Positions 18,789 to 28,729 of a stretch of 64,000 bases of DNA are shown one piece after another (the stretch's first letter is position 1; every line of letters starts with the position of its first letter). The position numbers and the translations under genes are program-made. The notes beneath the pieces were generated by a model. It searched no databases and was not told the DNA's origin. It worked only from the letters and a program-made list of their open reading frames with translations. This DNA comes from Paraniabella ginsengisoli. GTDB lineage: Bacteria; Bacteroidota; Bacteroidia; Chitinophagales; Chitinophagaceae. The stretch spans positions 372,001-436,000 of the forward strand of contig NZ_JAKWBL010000002.1 in assembly GCF_022513635.1 (NCBI RefSeq). The letters run 5' to 3'.

Positions 18789-21700
18789 ATGAGCAAGTTG
18801 TTTAAAAATAAAAATTCCTGGAGCTACTTTATACTATTTTGTTCCTTAGCTTTATTTGCGGGCTCATTTGCTTTCCAGTCTATATCGGTTAACAAATCTT
18901 CTTTTGAACAACGGGTAAAAAAGCTGGAGAAAGGCATTCATCAGCTGGAAAAGGATGCAGCATCAGTACTAAGCGATACGGCATTAATGAGGCGACTTAA
19001 TATTGCGAAGCAAACCCCTGCCGATCTTGATTATCTCTATAATAAACCATATTACTTTTATGTTTATCAAAAACTAAATAACGGGCAATATTTAAAGTTT
19101 TGGAATACTGCCGTTATGATTATTCCTGACAGCGTATTAAATGATGTAATGGATGAAAAATTCGTCCAACTTTCCAACGGTTATTATTACATAAAAAAGA
19201 ACCAGAGCAAACAGCATCCGGGCCTTAATATTTGCTACGCTATTCTTATCAAATCTCAGTTTTTTATTCCCTCCGAGAATTTTAAAGAGTCTTATCCTCT
19301 AAATAAAGGCCTTGACGGAGTAGCCAATATCAGCCTCAATCCCAGTCCTTATGTAGTAAGATCGTTTTCGGGAAAATCTCTCTTTTATTTAAAAAAAAAA
19401 CCGGGCACTACGTTAAATAATGATAACGTTGGGTTTGTCATCATCAGGCTGATCAGTTTCTTTTTCATTTTCCTCGCTATTTACTTTATACTTTTCAAAA
19501 ATGTAGTTAGGAAGTATAAGTTTGCAGACATTCCTTTTTTCATACTTTGTCTTCTTTCTTTTAGGGTTCTTTTGTATTTGTTTAGAGATATCTTTAGTTT
19601 GGAACGGCTTGAACTATTCCGTTCCTCCCTTTATAATGCTGGAATGATGTTGCCCAGCCTGGGCGATCTTTTAATAAGTAGCGCACTTTTTTGCTGGATT
19701 GGAATTTTTATTTGGAATCGTATAAAACCAGACGGATCAGAACCGCCTGAACCGAAAAGAAATAAAGTTCAATGGGCACAGGGTATTTTGTACATTTTAT
19801 TATTGCTTATTCTAACATTTACAACAATAAATGTTATCAGAAGCATTGTCTCTAACTCTAAGGTATCCTTCGATGTTACTAATTTTTTCAGTTTAAGTTT
19901 TTTTACCGCAGTAGGATTTGTCATCCTCGCTTTCCTTTCTCTTGGCTTTCACTATTTTTCGAGAATCATATACAATTACCTGTTTCCGGCCTTTTCAGGT
20001 TCTGTTTATTACATATATCTGTTTATTGCCGTAGCGGGCCTTTCCTACATAGCGTTATCTACACCGCAGGTTACGGCCTTATATCTTTTATGCCTTGCGT
20101 GGTTATTGCTGTATACTTTTTTATTTAATAATGAAACTTCTCTTAACAAATTAATACGGTTTAATATTTCAGGCATTGTTATCTGGATCTTTATTTTTTC
20201 GATTAGCATATCAGTATTGATGTTGTCGGAAATAGATAAAGCAGAACTTAAACAGCGAAGAGTTTACCTGGAGAAACTGGATACAAAAAGCGATCCCGGA
20301 ACAGAGCGGCTGATTGTTATGGCAAACACTTATCTGGATAATGATTTTTTTCAGCATAATTTTCATCGCCTTTACGATGAAAAGGACAATAAATTTTTGC
20401 GTGATAGTATTTTGTCAAATAATTATTCCAGGTATATCAGAGATTATTCTGGCAGCCTGTATTTTTTGACAGCACGCATAAGCCACTGTTTAATACAGGT
20501 AATTTATCTTATGAATCTATTAAAACGATTATTTTACGGCAGTCCGACTCTACTAATTTTCGGGACTTATATTTTTATGAGCCTTCGTATGACAAGTTTG
20601 CTTACATAACTTATCGTCCAGTAAAAGCTGAGGATGGAAAACTTATGGGAACGGTTTGCATTATATCACAACCCAAAAAGTTCTCACCTATTATTATCAC
20701 TCCTGAGCTTTTCAGGCAGTACAACGAGTGGACGTTTTCAAACTCTACGATGTATAGCTATGCTATTTATTCTAATAAACTTTTGGTATCGTCTTCAAAA
20801 AATATCCTTTTACCTATAACCTCGTTCCCTCACAAATACCAAAATCAGTTTTCGAATTAAAAGAAAATAATGGATATAGCGAACTTTGGTATCGACCAAG
20901 CAATAATAAAGTTATTGTAATGACACGTAAGAACGAAAGTGTACTAGAAACCATAACACTGTTTTCTTATATATTTTGTGCTTTCCTGTTTTTAGTAGCG
21001 CTTATTCAATTGTTTTCAAACCTGCTCAACCTTGTTCTTAACAAGGGATTATTAAAAAAACGACTGAAATTTTCGACAAGCATTCGCGGACAAATCCATA
21101 ATACTTTTATATTAATAACGCTGCTATCTTTTGTAGTAATTGGTATTGCGACAATTTCATTTTTTATAAAAAGATTTGAAGATTCTAATAGCGAGCATCT
21201 TGGAAGAACAATGAATATTATGGTGAATGAAATGCAGTCGCGCAAAGAAATTGGCTCGCTTGTATATGAGCAGGCCGACTCTTTAAATTCACAGCGTTTG
21301 GAAGATATTATTAAGCGTGTGGCGGATATACATGGGGTTGATGTAAATATTTTTAATTTTCGAGGGTCTTTACTGGCTAGTAGTCAGCCGGATATTTATC
21401 GAAAGGGAGTATTGAGTATGCAGATAGATCCACGCGCTTATTATTACTTATTTAGGCTTCGCCGAATTGAGCATACACAAAAGGAAAAAGTAGCTGATCT
21501 TAAGTATACAAACATGTATGCACCGCTGCGTAATGACGACGGGAGTTTTTATGCTTATTTAAGCATACCGTATTTTACCTCAGAGCAGGTATTAAATGAA
21601 GAAATATCCCGGTTTCTGATCACCCTTATCAATCTGAATGCATTTATATTTTTGATAACTGGGTTGGTTGCACTTTTAATTACCAACAGAATTACACATT

Positions 21701-22530
21701 CATTTGCGCTTATTCGCGATAAACTGATGCAGGTAAATTTATCGAAGCACAATGAAATGATCGTTTGGGAAAAGAACGATGAGATTGGGAGCCTTGTTGC
21801 TGAATATAATAAAATGGTTACCAAACTTCAGTTAAGCGCAGACGCGCTTGCTAAATCTGAGCGGCAGGAAGCTTGGAGAGAAATGGCCCGGCAGGTTGCA
21901 CATGAAATAAAGAATCCGCTAACGCCAATGAAATTGAGCCTTCAATATCTGCAAAAGGCAATAGATAATAACAGCCCCAATGTTCAACAGTTAACTTTTA
22001 ATGTGTCTAAAACCTTAGTAGAACAAATAGACCATCTTTCTAAAATAGCCGCTGATTTTTCTCAATTTGCCAACATTAATCAGGTTCAAACAGAAATTTT
22101 TGACCTTCATGAAGTCATTCGGCCATTGATTGTTATTTATAGTAAAAATCCTGATGTAGAGTTAATATGGCAACCTCTATCTCAATCGCTCGATATATTT
22201 GCAGATAAAACACATATGAATAGGGTATTCACTAATCTTTTTGGCAATGCTATAGAAGCGGCCAGGCCAAATATACCTTTTAAAATGGCTGTGAAGGAAA
22301 GAATTCATGGAGATAAGGTTATTGTAACGGTTGCTGATAATGGTGTTGGAATAAGCGAGGAAATGCAAAGCAAAATTTTCATACCCAATTTTACTACTAA
22401 AAGTTCTGGTACCGGTTTGGGTCTCGCTATGTGCAAAACAATTGTAGAACAGGCCGGAGGGGAAATAACTTTTGAAACTGCGGTTAATAAAGGAACATCC
22501 TTTCATATCGAATTACCACTTATTCGCTAA
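18789..22530 (+). CDS. Large NtrY-like membrane sensor histidine kinase, frameshifted
   Basis: About 1245 codons. Residues 1-600 hold an N-terminal helix, an extracytoplasmic domain and some eight to ten membrane helices (around 19430-20230). A second sensor loop and another helix follow, then HAMP (LITNRITHSFALIRDKL), a HisKA box (QVAHEIKNPLTPMKLSLQYL, His codon at 21901) and an ATPase domain with NLFGNAIEAARP, DNGVGIS and GTGLGLAMCKTIV. Frames shift near 20466 (one T missing in LYFFDS) and near 20802 (one A missing). The arrangement resembles NtrY. No response regulator is adjacent. It is transcribed with mazG. Confidence 0.85.
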
Positions 22531-22547
22531 AGACAGCATACAAAAAA

Positions 22548-22569
22548 GCCGGTTGAAATTTCAACCGGC
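22548..22569. terminator. Bidirectional hairpin terminator
   Basis: A perfect 11-bp palindrome GCCGGTTGAAA / TTTCAACCGGC, preceded by an A run and followed by CT-rich sequence, between the convergent kinase and lipoprotein genes. Confidence 0.8.
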
Positions 22570-22598
22570 CCTCTTATAACTTAATTGTTAATTGCTTC

Positions 22599-22802
22599 TT
22601 AGTGAGCAGCAGAATCAGCAGCAACAGCAGCAGCTGAATCAACTGTAGCAGCAGCTGAATCAATAGTAGCATGTGCAGAATCAGCTAAAGTTTCAACTTC
22701 AGCGTTCAAAGAATCAGCTGTAGCCTCTTCTGAAGTAGTTTCAGCACTGTTACAAGCTGCAAAAGATACTGCGATCAAAGCAATTGCGAATAATTTTTTC
22801 AT
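22599..22802 (-). CDS. Small alanine-rich lipoprotein (67 aa)
   Basis: A 67-residue precursor with a type II signal peptide, MKKLFAIALIAVSFAAC, where the lipobox cysteine is residue 17. The mature part is acidic and low complexity, with repeats of ADS and TVDSAAA, and no aromatic residues. Such small Ala/Asp/Ser lipoproteins are common in Bacteroidota. Function unknown. Bounded by its own 3' terminator. Confidence 0.78.
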   Translation of the reverse strand: MKKLFAIALIAVSFAACNSAETTSEEATADSLNAEVETLADSAHATIDSAAATVDSAAAVAADSAAH

Positions 22803-22936
22803 GATTGTCTTTTTTGTTTTAAAATTATAATTTGAAGATTAATACCAAAAAGACAAAGAGGTAACCCAAATCTTTAAATTTTTTAAAAAGGCTTTTTATT
22901 GATAAATAAACCAGTATAAATAGTAAATAAAAATAT

Positions 22937-23404
22937 TTATAATTTATTCAAAAATTCAGGGCTAAGTGCATCAAAAATGGTGTTTTTGCTATCATTTTGA
23001 CTCACCAAATCTTCTAAAGTAATCCGTTCTAACAAATTATTAACGGTTAATTGTATCATTTGCCAAAGCGAGCGCGAAGAACAATCAACCGAGCTTGTGC
23101 AAAAACGCATAACAGCGCCGTTCTCATCGGTAAACTCTTTATCAAGAGGTGTTCCTAAAGCTTCCAATACATTTTTGATAACAATTTCCGAAGGTTTTTG
23201 AGCCACTATATAGCCACCTTTGTTACCGGGAGTGCTGCGAATGAAACCAGACATTCTCAATAACCTGGTTAGCTTTGCAATATAATGCTGACTCAGTTGC
23301 TCCGTCTCGCTTAATTGAGGAATGCTCATACCATCACGGTCTTCGCAAGATGCAATGCGTATTAAAATTCTTAAGCCATATTCTTCCTGTGCAGTAATTT
23401 TCAT
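22937..23404 (-). CDS. Rrf2-family transcriptional regulator at the end of the SUF run
   Basis: A 155-residue Rrf2/IscR-type regulator. It has the N-terminal winged helix (MKITAQEEYGLRILIRIA, then QHYIAKLTRLLRMSGFI, the recognition region) and the wing GNKGGY. A C-terminal cysteine pair, CTSSVDC, fits the cluster-binding loop of Fe-S sensing members, which normally use three cysteines, so the sensing chemistry is uncertain. It is the last gene of the leftward SUF set, 57 bases after the SufT-like gene, and probably regulates that operon. Confidence 0.88.
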   Translation of the reverse strand: MKITAQEEYGLRILIRIASCEDRDGMSIPQLSETEQLSQHYIAKLTRLLRMSGFIRSTPGNKGGYIVAQKPSEIVIKNVLEALGTPLDKEFTDENGAVMRFCTSSVDCSSRSLWQMIQLTVNNLLERITLEDLVSQNDSKNTIFDALSPEFLNKL

Positions 23405-23461
23405 TCGTATTTTTTTAAGTTGCAGCTTGGCTGCGATTGTATTGCCGAATGCATTATTATT

Positions 23462-23773
23462 TTACATAAATCCTAATTCCAATTGTGCAGCCTCGCTCAT
23501 CATGCTTTTATTCCACGGCGGATCCCATGTCACGGTTACCAGTACATCACTCACACCCTCAAGCTCCCTTACTTTTTGATCAACCTCCATTGGCAAGCTC
23601 TGCGCTGCAGGACAGCCTGGGGCAGTCAGCGTCATCAATACAAATACATTTCCGCCCTCGTTCACTTCCACCTTGTAAATTAATCCCAGTTCGTAAATAT
23701 TTACTGGGAGTTCAGGATCAAAAATGGTTTGTAATACCTCAACAACTTTATCTTTTATTTCCGATTCGTTCAT
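23462..23773 (-). CDS. SufT-like / MIP18-family (DUF59) Fe-S assembly protein
   Basis: A 103-residue DUF59 protein, with DPELPVNIYELGLIYKV near residue 20 and the conserved TAPGCP loop near residue 50, where the cysteine is the functionally important residue of the family. Such proteins help mature Fe-S proteins, and SufT is the bacterial SUF-linked member. Between sufE and the Rrf2 regulator. Intact. Confidence 0.9.
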   Translation of the reverse strand: MNESEIKDKVVEVLQTIFDPELPVNIYELGLIYKVEVNEGGNVFVLMTLTAPGCPAAQSLPMEVDQKVRELEGVSDVLVTVTWDPPWNKSMMSEAAQLELGFM

Positions 23774-23849
23774 TTCGATTTTTTATTAAATCATCAGCAA
23801 TGCTACTAGCATCTTTGTTGCGTCGCACTCTTCAATTGTGGAATACATA

Positions 23850-24275
23850 TCAACTTTTTAAACTAAACGCCAAAGCATAATGTTTCATTTGTTTTACCAT
23901 TGCCAAAAGACCATTCGAACGCGTTTGTGCTAAATGGCTTGTCATACCGATCTTATTAATAAAATCCATTTTAGAATGTAGTATTTCATCAGGTGTATGT
24001 CCACTTAATACCCTAATAAGCATACTTATCAATCCTTTTACAATAATAGCATCACTTTCCGCCTGGTAATAAATTTTTCCATCTTTATAATCTGCCTCCA
24101 ACCAAACAGTAGATTGGCAACCCTTTACTTTGTTCTCATCTTTTTTATATTCATCGGGTAGGGGCGCCAGCTTCTTCCCTAAATCGATAATATACTCATA
24201 CTTATCGTCCCAACTGTCAAAAAGCGAAAATTCATCTACTATTTCTTCTTCTATTTGTTCGATCGTTTTTATCAT
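23850..24275 (-). CDS. sufE: Cysteine desulfuration protein SufE
   Basis: A 141-residue SufE, which accepts persulfide sulfur from SufS. The acceptor is Cys53 in VKGCQSTVWL, followed by the family segment ESDAIIVKGLISMLIRVLSGHTPDEIL. Length is normal. Its ATG at 24275 overlaps the stop codon of the DUF2442 gene, showing that the DUF4160-DUF2442 pair is translated within the SUF transcript. The plus-strand frame covering this stretch is antisense only. Confidence 0.93.
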   Translation of the reverse strand: MIKTIEQIEEEIVDEFSLFDSWDDKYEYIIDLGKKLAPLPDEYKKDENKVKGCQSTVWLEADYKDGKIYYQAESDAIIVKGLISMLIRVLSGHTPDEILHSKMDFINKIGMTSHLAQTRSNGLLAMVKQMKHYALAFSLKS

Positions 24276-24519
24276 TAATCAACTTTTATACTATCCTCAT
24301 ATAGTGTTTCCGGATCAATATCGGCTTGGTTGGCCCAGGCCACACTATTAAAACATGGTCTTACAGTATTAAACATTTTCGGATCTTTCAACTGTTTAAA
24401 TATTCCCAAATTCAAATACGGACTCATATCAAATTGTCTTTTTCACCATTTACATAAGTGAAAATAATTTGATAATCGGCTAATGCCTGAACGTCTTTTA
24501 CATCTATATATTTATACAT
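24275..24519 (-). CDS. DUF2442 protein, frameshifted
   Basis: Start MYKYIDVKDVQALADYQIIF at ATG 24519. After TYVNGEK the frame breaks because an A run near 24437 is one base short. Restoring it gives RQFDMSPYLNLGIF and then a WANQADIDPETLYEDS tail that is diagnostic of DUF2442. The repaired protein has about 81 residues. DUF2442 proteins are commonly paired with DUF4160 and are predicted antitoxin-like partners. The gene is six bases after DUF4160 and overlaps sufE by a few bases. Confidence 0.8.
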
Positions 24520-24525
24520 AAAATG

Positions 24526-24792
24526 CTATTTTAAAGGTTCAATGTTGAAAGGTTGTTCTCCACTTTGACATAGTTCCCAATCTGCTAACAATTCATCTTT
24601 ATGTATTTCGATCCACGCCTGAATGAGTTTTATTTGTTTCAGCGGCAATTCACCATTTAAAATTTCACCATCGCTGATTTGCAGTACAGCTTCTATGCCT
24701 TGGTAAACAGCGTGAATATGCGGAGGGTTATGCTCCTTCGGGCCGTAATACATCCTTATTAGAATGCCAAAAAACATTGAAATTGTAGGCAT
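24526..24792 (-). CDS. DUF4160 protein (putative toxin-like partner of DUF2442)
   Basis: An 88-residue DUF4160 protein. The family motif is clear: MPTISMFFGILIRMYY, then EHNPPHIHAVYQG, with the H-x-P-P-H-[IV]-H core. A C-terminal WxxxHKDELLADW segment follows. DUF4160-DUF2442 pairs are widespread and suspected to be toxin-antitoxin-like, but activity is not proven for most. It lies directly downstream of sufS with a 14-base gap. Intact. Confidence 0.88.
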   Translation of the reverse strand: MPTISMFFGILIRMYYGPKEHNPPHIHAVYQGIEAVLQISDGEILNGELPLKQIKLIQAWIEIHKDELLADWELCQSGEQPFNIEPLK

Positions 24793-24806
24793 GGTAAAAT
24801 TTTTTA

Positions 24807-26048
24807 TTACCTTAAAACTTTCACGGCTTTTTTCAATCCTTCTATCATCAAATCCACTTCTTCAACGGTGTTATACAACGCGAAAGATGCGCGAATCGTT
24901 CCTGGAATGCAGAAACGGTTCATCAATGGTTCTGCACAATGATGCCCTGTACGAACTGCAATGCCTTTATTATCTAACAATATGCCAATATCCTGCGGAT
25001 GTACGCCTGCTATCACAAAAGAAGCCACACTTACTTTGTGATCGTTATCTCCGATAATTTTTAGCCCTTCAATTTCTTTTAATCTTTCCGTTGCATGTGC
25101 CAGCAATACATCTTCATGTTTGCGGATATTTGATTTACCAACTTTGTTGATATAATCAATTGCAGGTTTTAATGCAATAGCATCGGCAATGTTTGGTGTG
25201 CCTGCTTCAAATTTATAAGGAAGCTCGTTGTAAGTTGTTTTTTCGAAAGTTACTTCTTTTATCATTTCGCCGCCGCCCGCAAACACGGGCATTGCGTTGA
25301 GTAGATCTTTTTACCATACAAAATACCCATACCGGTTGGGCCAAGTAGTTTATGTGATGAAAATGCAAAAAGTCACAATCCAAGTCCTGCACATCAATGT
25401 CTAAATGCATGGAACTTTGCGCGCCATCAATCAAAACCACCGCGCCTTTTTCATGCGCTAATTGAATGATTTCTTTTACCGGATTTACGGTACCCAATGC
25501 GTTGGATACATGGTTTACGGCAACAAGTTTGGTGCGGTCATTCAATAATTTTTTGTATTCATCCATCAGCAATTCTCCATTATCATTTATGGGAATTACT
25601 TTGAGTTTAGCATTATTTTGTTCGCAAATAATTTGCCAGGGAACAATGTTGGAGTGATGCTCCATTCCGGAGATGATCACTTCATCATTTGCTTTCAAAT
25701 TTTGCCTTGCCCAGGTATATGCTACTAAGTTGATGCTTTCGGTAGTACCGCGTGTATAAATAATTTCTTCGCGTGATGAGGCATTAATAAATGCTTTAAC
25801 CGTATCTCTTGTGGCTTCAAAATCTGCTGTCGCTTCTTCTGCTAATGAATGAATGCCTCTATGAACATTGGCATTATTAAAACTATAATAATGAACCAAC
25901 GCATCGATAACCGATTGCGGTTTTTGAGATGTTGCAGCATTATCGAAGTAAACCAGACGATGGCCTTTTACCTCTCTGTTGAGAATGGGAAAGTCTTTTC
26001 GGATGGCTCTATGTCGAAAATATATTTTGTATTGGCTGTTGCTATCAT
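24807..26048 (-). CDS. sufS: SUF-type cysteine desulfurase, three frameshifts
   Basis: PLP enzyme that takes sulfur from L-cysteine for cluster assembly. After correction it runs from ATG 26048 (MIATANTKYIFDIE) through KDFPILNREV, VYFDNAATSQKP, NVHRGIHSLAEEAT, TRGTTESINLVA, the PLP lysine in SSHKLLGPTG, GGGEMI and the catalytic-loop cysteine RTGHHCAEP to the stop at 24807, about 410 residues. Breaks: near 26013 (one base missing at DIE-AIRKDF), near 25366 (T run) and near 25310 (A run). All motifs survive in order, so the cell almost certainly has an intact enzyme. Confidence 0.92.
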
Positions 26049-26058
26049 CTTAAATTAT

Positions 26059-26322
26059 TTACGGAAAGTAGCGGTACACTTCCTTTCGATGTAAAATTCT
26101 ACTTAATATTATTGTATCATCTTCTACAAAAAATCCGATTCGATAATCTTTAATTTTGATACGATAAGCTCTTGGATGTCCTTTTAACTTTTTAATATTG
26201 GAAAGTTCATTTATATTTTTGGCCTCAATAATTTGGAGGATCAGTTTTTCAATTTCAACTTTTATAGCTTTTGGCAACGATTTGACATCTTTATTAGCCG
26301 AAGGACGTATAACGAGTTGCAT
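26059..26322 (-). CDS. RelE/ParE-superfamily toxin
   Basis: An 87-residue RelE-fold protein, MQLVIRPSANKDVKSLPK, then LKGHPRAYRIKIKDYRIGFFVEDDTIILSRILHRKEVYRYFP. The GxxxYRIRxxxYRI core and the C-terminal basic-His-Arg-Tyr residues match mRNA-interferase-like toxins. Its start codon overlaps the antitoxin stop by one base (26322), the normal toxin-antitoxin coupling. Positioned 10 bases upstream of sufS, so it is transcribed within the SUF run. Confidence 0.85.
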   Translation of the reverse strand: MQLVIRPSANKDVKSLPKAIKVEIEKLILQIIEAKNINELSNIKKLKGHPRAYRIKIKDYRIGFFVEDDTIILSRILHRKEVYRYFP

Positions 26323-26522
26323 TAGCTTTTAAGATTCTTTAAAAAGGTATCCAAACTTATTTCACGTTTATCCTTATCCCCTTCTTTCATCGCTTTCAGT
26401 AAGGCCGCGTCTTCTCTGTCCTCGCTGCTCAAAACACCAAATGATAAGCCCATTTCTTGAACAAATTTTTTTATTTTTTCAATCTGCTCTTTGCTTCGAG
26501 GCGTTATCACAATTGAGTCCAT
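26322..26522 (-). CDS. Antitoxin partner of the RelE-type toxin
   Basis: A 66-residue acidic protein immediately before the toxin, MDSIVITPRSKEQIEKIKKFV, with a C-terminal helix ISLDTFLKNLKS. Gene order (antitoxin then toxin, overlapping stop/start), size and the short N-terminal beta-strand plus helices match RelB/Phd-like antitoxins found next to RelE in Bacteroidota. Not closely assigned to a named subfamily. Confidence 0.78.
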   Translation of the reverse strand: MDSIVITPRSKEQIEKIKKFVQEMGLSFGVLSSEDREDAALLKAMKEGDKDKREISLDTFLKNLKS

Positions 26523-26539
26523 ATAAATAAATTTAAAAA

Positions 26540-27844
26540 TTACAAATCCAGCTTCTTTGTTACCAACCCTTCTACGAAAGTTCTTACATTTTCATGCTTT
26601 ATTTTTTCCAGCACATCAAGTGCAAAACCATGAAGCAGGAGAGACGTAGCTGTTTTCTCTTCGATGCCGCGTGAGCGCATGTAAAATAATGCATCCTCGT
26701 CAAGGCTTCCAACTGTACAACCGTGCGAACATTTTACATCATCAGCAAAAATCTCCAACTGCGGTTTGGCGTTAACGCTGGCATTTTCTGATAACAGAAT
26801 GTTACGATTGCTTTGGTAAGCATTTGTTTTTTGTGCTATTTGGCGTACAAATATTTTTCCGTTAAATACACCGGTAGAATTACCATTCAACACGCCTTTA
26901 TACAATTCATTGCTTAGGCAATTGGGTTGGCGGTTATCAACTACTGTGTGATTGTCGATATGTGTTTGATTATCTCCCAGGTATAATCCGAATAAATTGG
27001 CTTCGCAATATTCGGCGCTCATTACCATGTTGAGATTATTACGAATCAAACCACCGTTCAGGCAAACCGTTACCACATTTGCAACGCTTTTACCAATTTG
27101 ATGTACATGCGTGGTACTTACCACTTTCGAATTGGCTTCATCATTTTGAATTTTATATAGATCCAAAATCGCATCTTTTTCTACAACCAATTCAATAACC
27201 TGGTTGGTAAAGCTTTCATCCGCACCAATGGTTACAAAAGTTTCCACCATTTGCACCTGTGCGTTTTGAGCTACGTGAACCAGGCTACGTGGCTGCGCAA
27301 AAATATTTCCATTGCGCGCATCGGTAATATTATATAAATAAATAGGATGACTAGCCGTTCGGCTTTTGAAAACATGTACAAACACGCCTTCCTGAATGAA
27401 GGCTGTATTCAATGCATTGATGCCATCTTTGTGGTAATCGGCGCTATGGCCTAAATGTTCTTTAACAATAGAAGCATACTTATCGTGACCTGCCGCGCTT
27501 TGCAATGAAAGGATTTCTAATTCATCAGAACGGGTGTGAGATAATTCTTCATGAAAATGTCCGTTTACAAACACGATCAAATTAGCATCCTCATGTCCCG
27601 GAAGTTGTAATGTTGAAAGATCAGATACAGTAAATGATTGTTCTTTCAGATCGGTGGTAAAATGATAATCTTTATTGAAGAAGTCATTGATGCGTGTATA
27701 TTTCCACTCTTCATGCTTAACTGTTGGAATACCAGTTTGCTCAAATTCTGTAAAAGCCTCATCTCTCATATCTTTTATATGAGCATCAACATTATTGGTC
27801 TGAAGCTTTTCGAAACGTTCTTTAAAATATGATATTGTGTCCAT
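26540..27844 (-). CDS. sufD: Fe-S cluster assembly protein SufD
   Basis: An intact 434-residue SufD, the partner of SufB in the SufBC2D scaffold. The beta-helix core contains VFVHVFKSRTASHPIYLY, STTHVHQIGKS, NNLNMVMSAEYCEANLFGLYLG, SSTGVFNGKIFVRQIAQKTNAYQSNRN and the conserved C-terminal DVKCSHGCTVGSLDEDALFYMRSRGI. Between sufC and the embedded toxin-antitoxin pair. Confidence 0.95.
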   Translation of the reverse strand: MDTISYFKERFEKLQTNNVDAHIKDMRDEAFTEFEQTGIPTVKHEEWKYTRINDFFNKDYHFTTDLKEQSFTVSDLSTLQLPGHEDANLIVFVNGHFHEELSHTRSDELEILSLQSAAGHDKYASIVKEHLGHSADYHKDGINALNTAFIQEGVFVHVFKSRTASHPIYLYNITDARNGNIFAQPRSLVHVAQNAQVQMVETFVTIGADESFTNQVIELVVEKDAILDLYKIQNDEANSKVVSTTHVHQIGKSVANVVTVCLNGGLIRNNLNMVMSAEYCEANLFGLYLGDNQTHIDNHTVVDNRQPNCLSNELYKGVLNGNSTGVFNGKIFVRQIAQKTNAYQSNRNILLSENASVNAKPQLEIFADDVKCSHGCTVGSLDEDALFYMRSRGIEEKTATSLLLHGFALDVLEKIKHENVRTFVEGLVTKKLDL

Positions 27845-27930
27845 TGAAATTTAATGTGATGATGTGATGATAATTAAGATAATGTGATGCTGAATTAGCA
27901 TATTATCACATTAGCAAATTATCAAATTAA
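27845..27930. repeat. Dispersed intergenic repeat in the sufC-sufD gap
   Basis: Low-complexity but structured sequence with repeated ATTAGCA, ATTATCACATTAGCAAATT and GTGATGATGTGATGAT pieces on the plus strand. A related stretch occurs at 37640-37680 after ispH, in opposite orientation (AATTAGCCAATGTGAT). Degenerate repeats like this are often scattered between Bacteroidota genes. It separates sufC from sufD by 82 bases without an obvious terminator. Confidence 0.55.
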
Positions 27931-28675
27931 GCTACTACGCTCTTAATAAAATCGTATCCTTTTTCTTCCAGCTCGTAAGCTAATTCCTTCGTACCTGATT
28001 TTACGATTCGGCCATTATATAATACATGTACAAAATCAGGAACTATATAATCTAACAAACGTTGATAGTGCGTAATACAAAGCACGGCGTTTTCGCTGCT
28101 GCGTAATTTATTAACCCCATTAGCTACTACTCTAATCGCGTCAATATCTAACCCCGAATCAGTTTCATCCAAAATGGCGAGCTTTGGCTCCAGCATGGCC
28201 ATTTGAAAAATTTCGTTACGTTTTTTCTCACCACCTGAAAAACCTTCGTTTAATGAACGGCTTAACATTGTCTGATCGATTTCTACCAAAGCCATTTTTT
28301 CTTTCATTTTTTTCAAAAAGGAAACGGCATCCAATTCTTCTTCACCGCGATATTTACGAATTTCGTTAACTGCAGTTTTCATAAAGTTGGTTGTGCTTAA
28401 GCCCGGAATCTCAACTGGATATTGAAAACTTAAAAAATACCTTCCCCAGCGCGTTCTTCTGGAGCAAGATCTAATAGATCTTTGCCTAAAAATTCTACCG
28501 ACCCGCTCAACACTTCATAATCTTCCTTTCCAGCTAAAACAGATGCCAAGGTACTTTTACCCGAACCATTAGGCCCCATGATTGCGTGTACCTCGCCTGG
28601 ATTTATTTGTAAATTGATCCCTTTTAATATTTCTCTACCTTCAATACCTGCGCGCAGGTCATTAATTGTTAACAT
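27927..28675 (-). CDS. sufC: Fe-S assembly ATPase SufC, frameshifted
   Basis: ABC-type ATPase of the SufBC2D complex, about 249 residues. The N-terminus [19 protein letters not shown] is followed by Walker [11 protein letters not shown], then after the break [11 protein letters not shown], the signature [12 protein letters not shown], Walker [17 protein letters not shown] and [11 protein letters not shown]. The break is near 28434, where a T run is one base short (GIF then LSFQYP). After sufB and before sufD, the normal order. Confidence 0.93.
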
Positions 28676-28729
28676 GATTTATTGCGATTTCTGATTTTTA
28701 TGTATTGATTCTTTATATAAAATAAAATA

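Noticed and set aside
23485..23880. Plus-strand 131-aa frame
   Set aside because: Antisense to the SufT-like gene and sufE, with no family features or start support.
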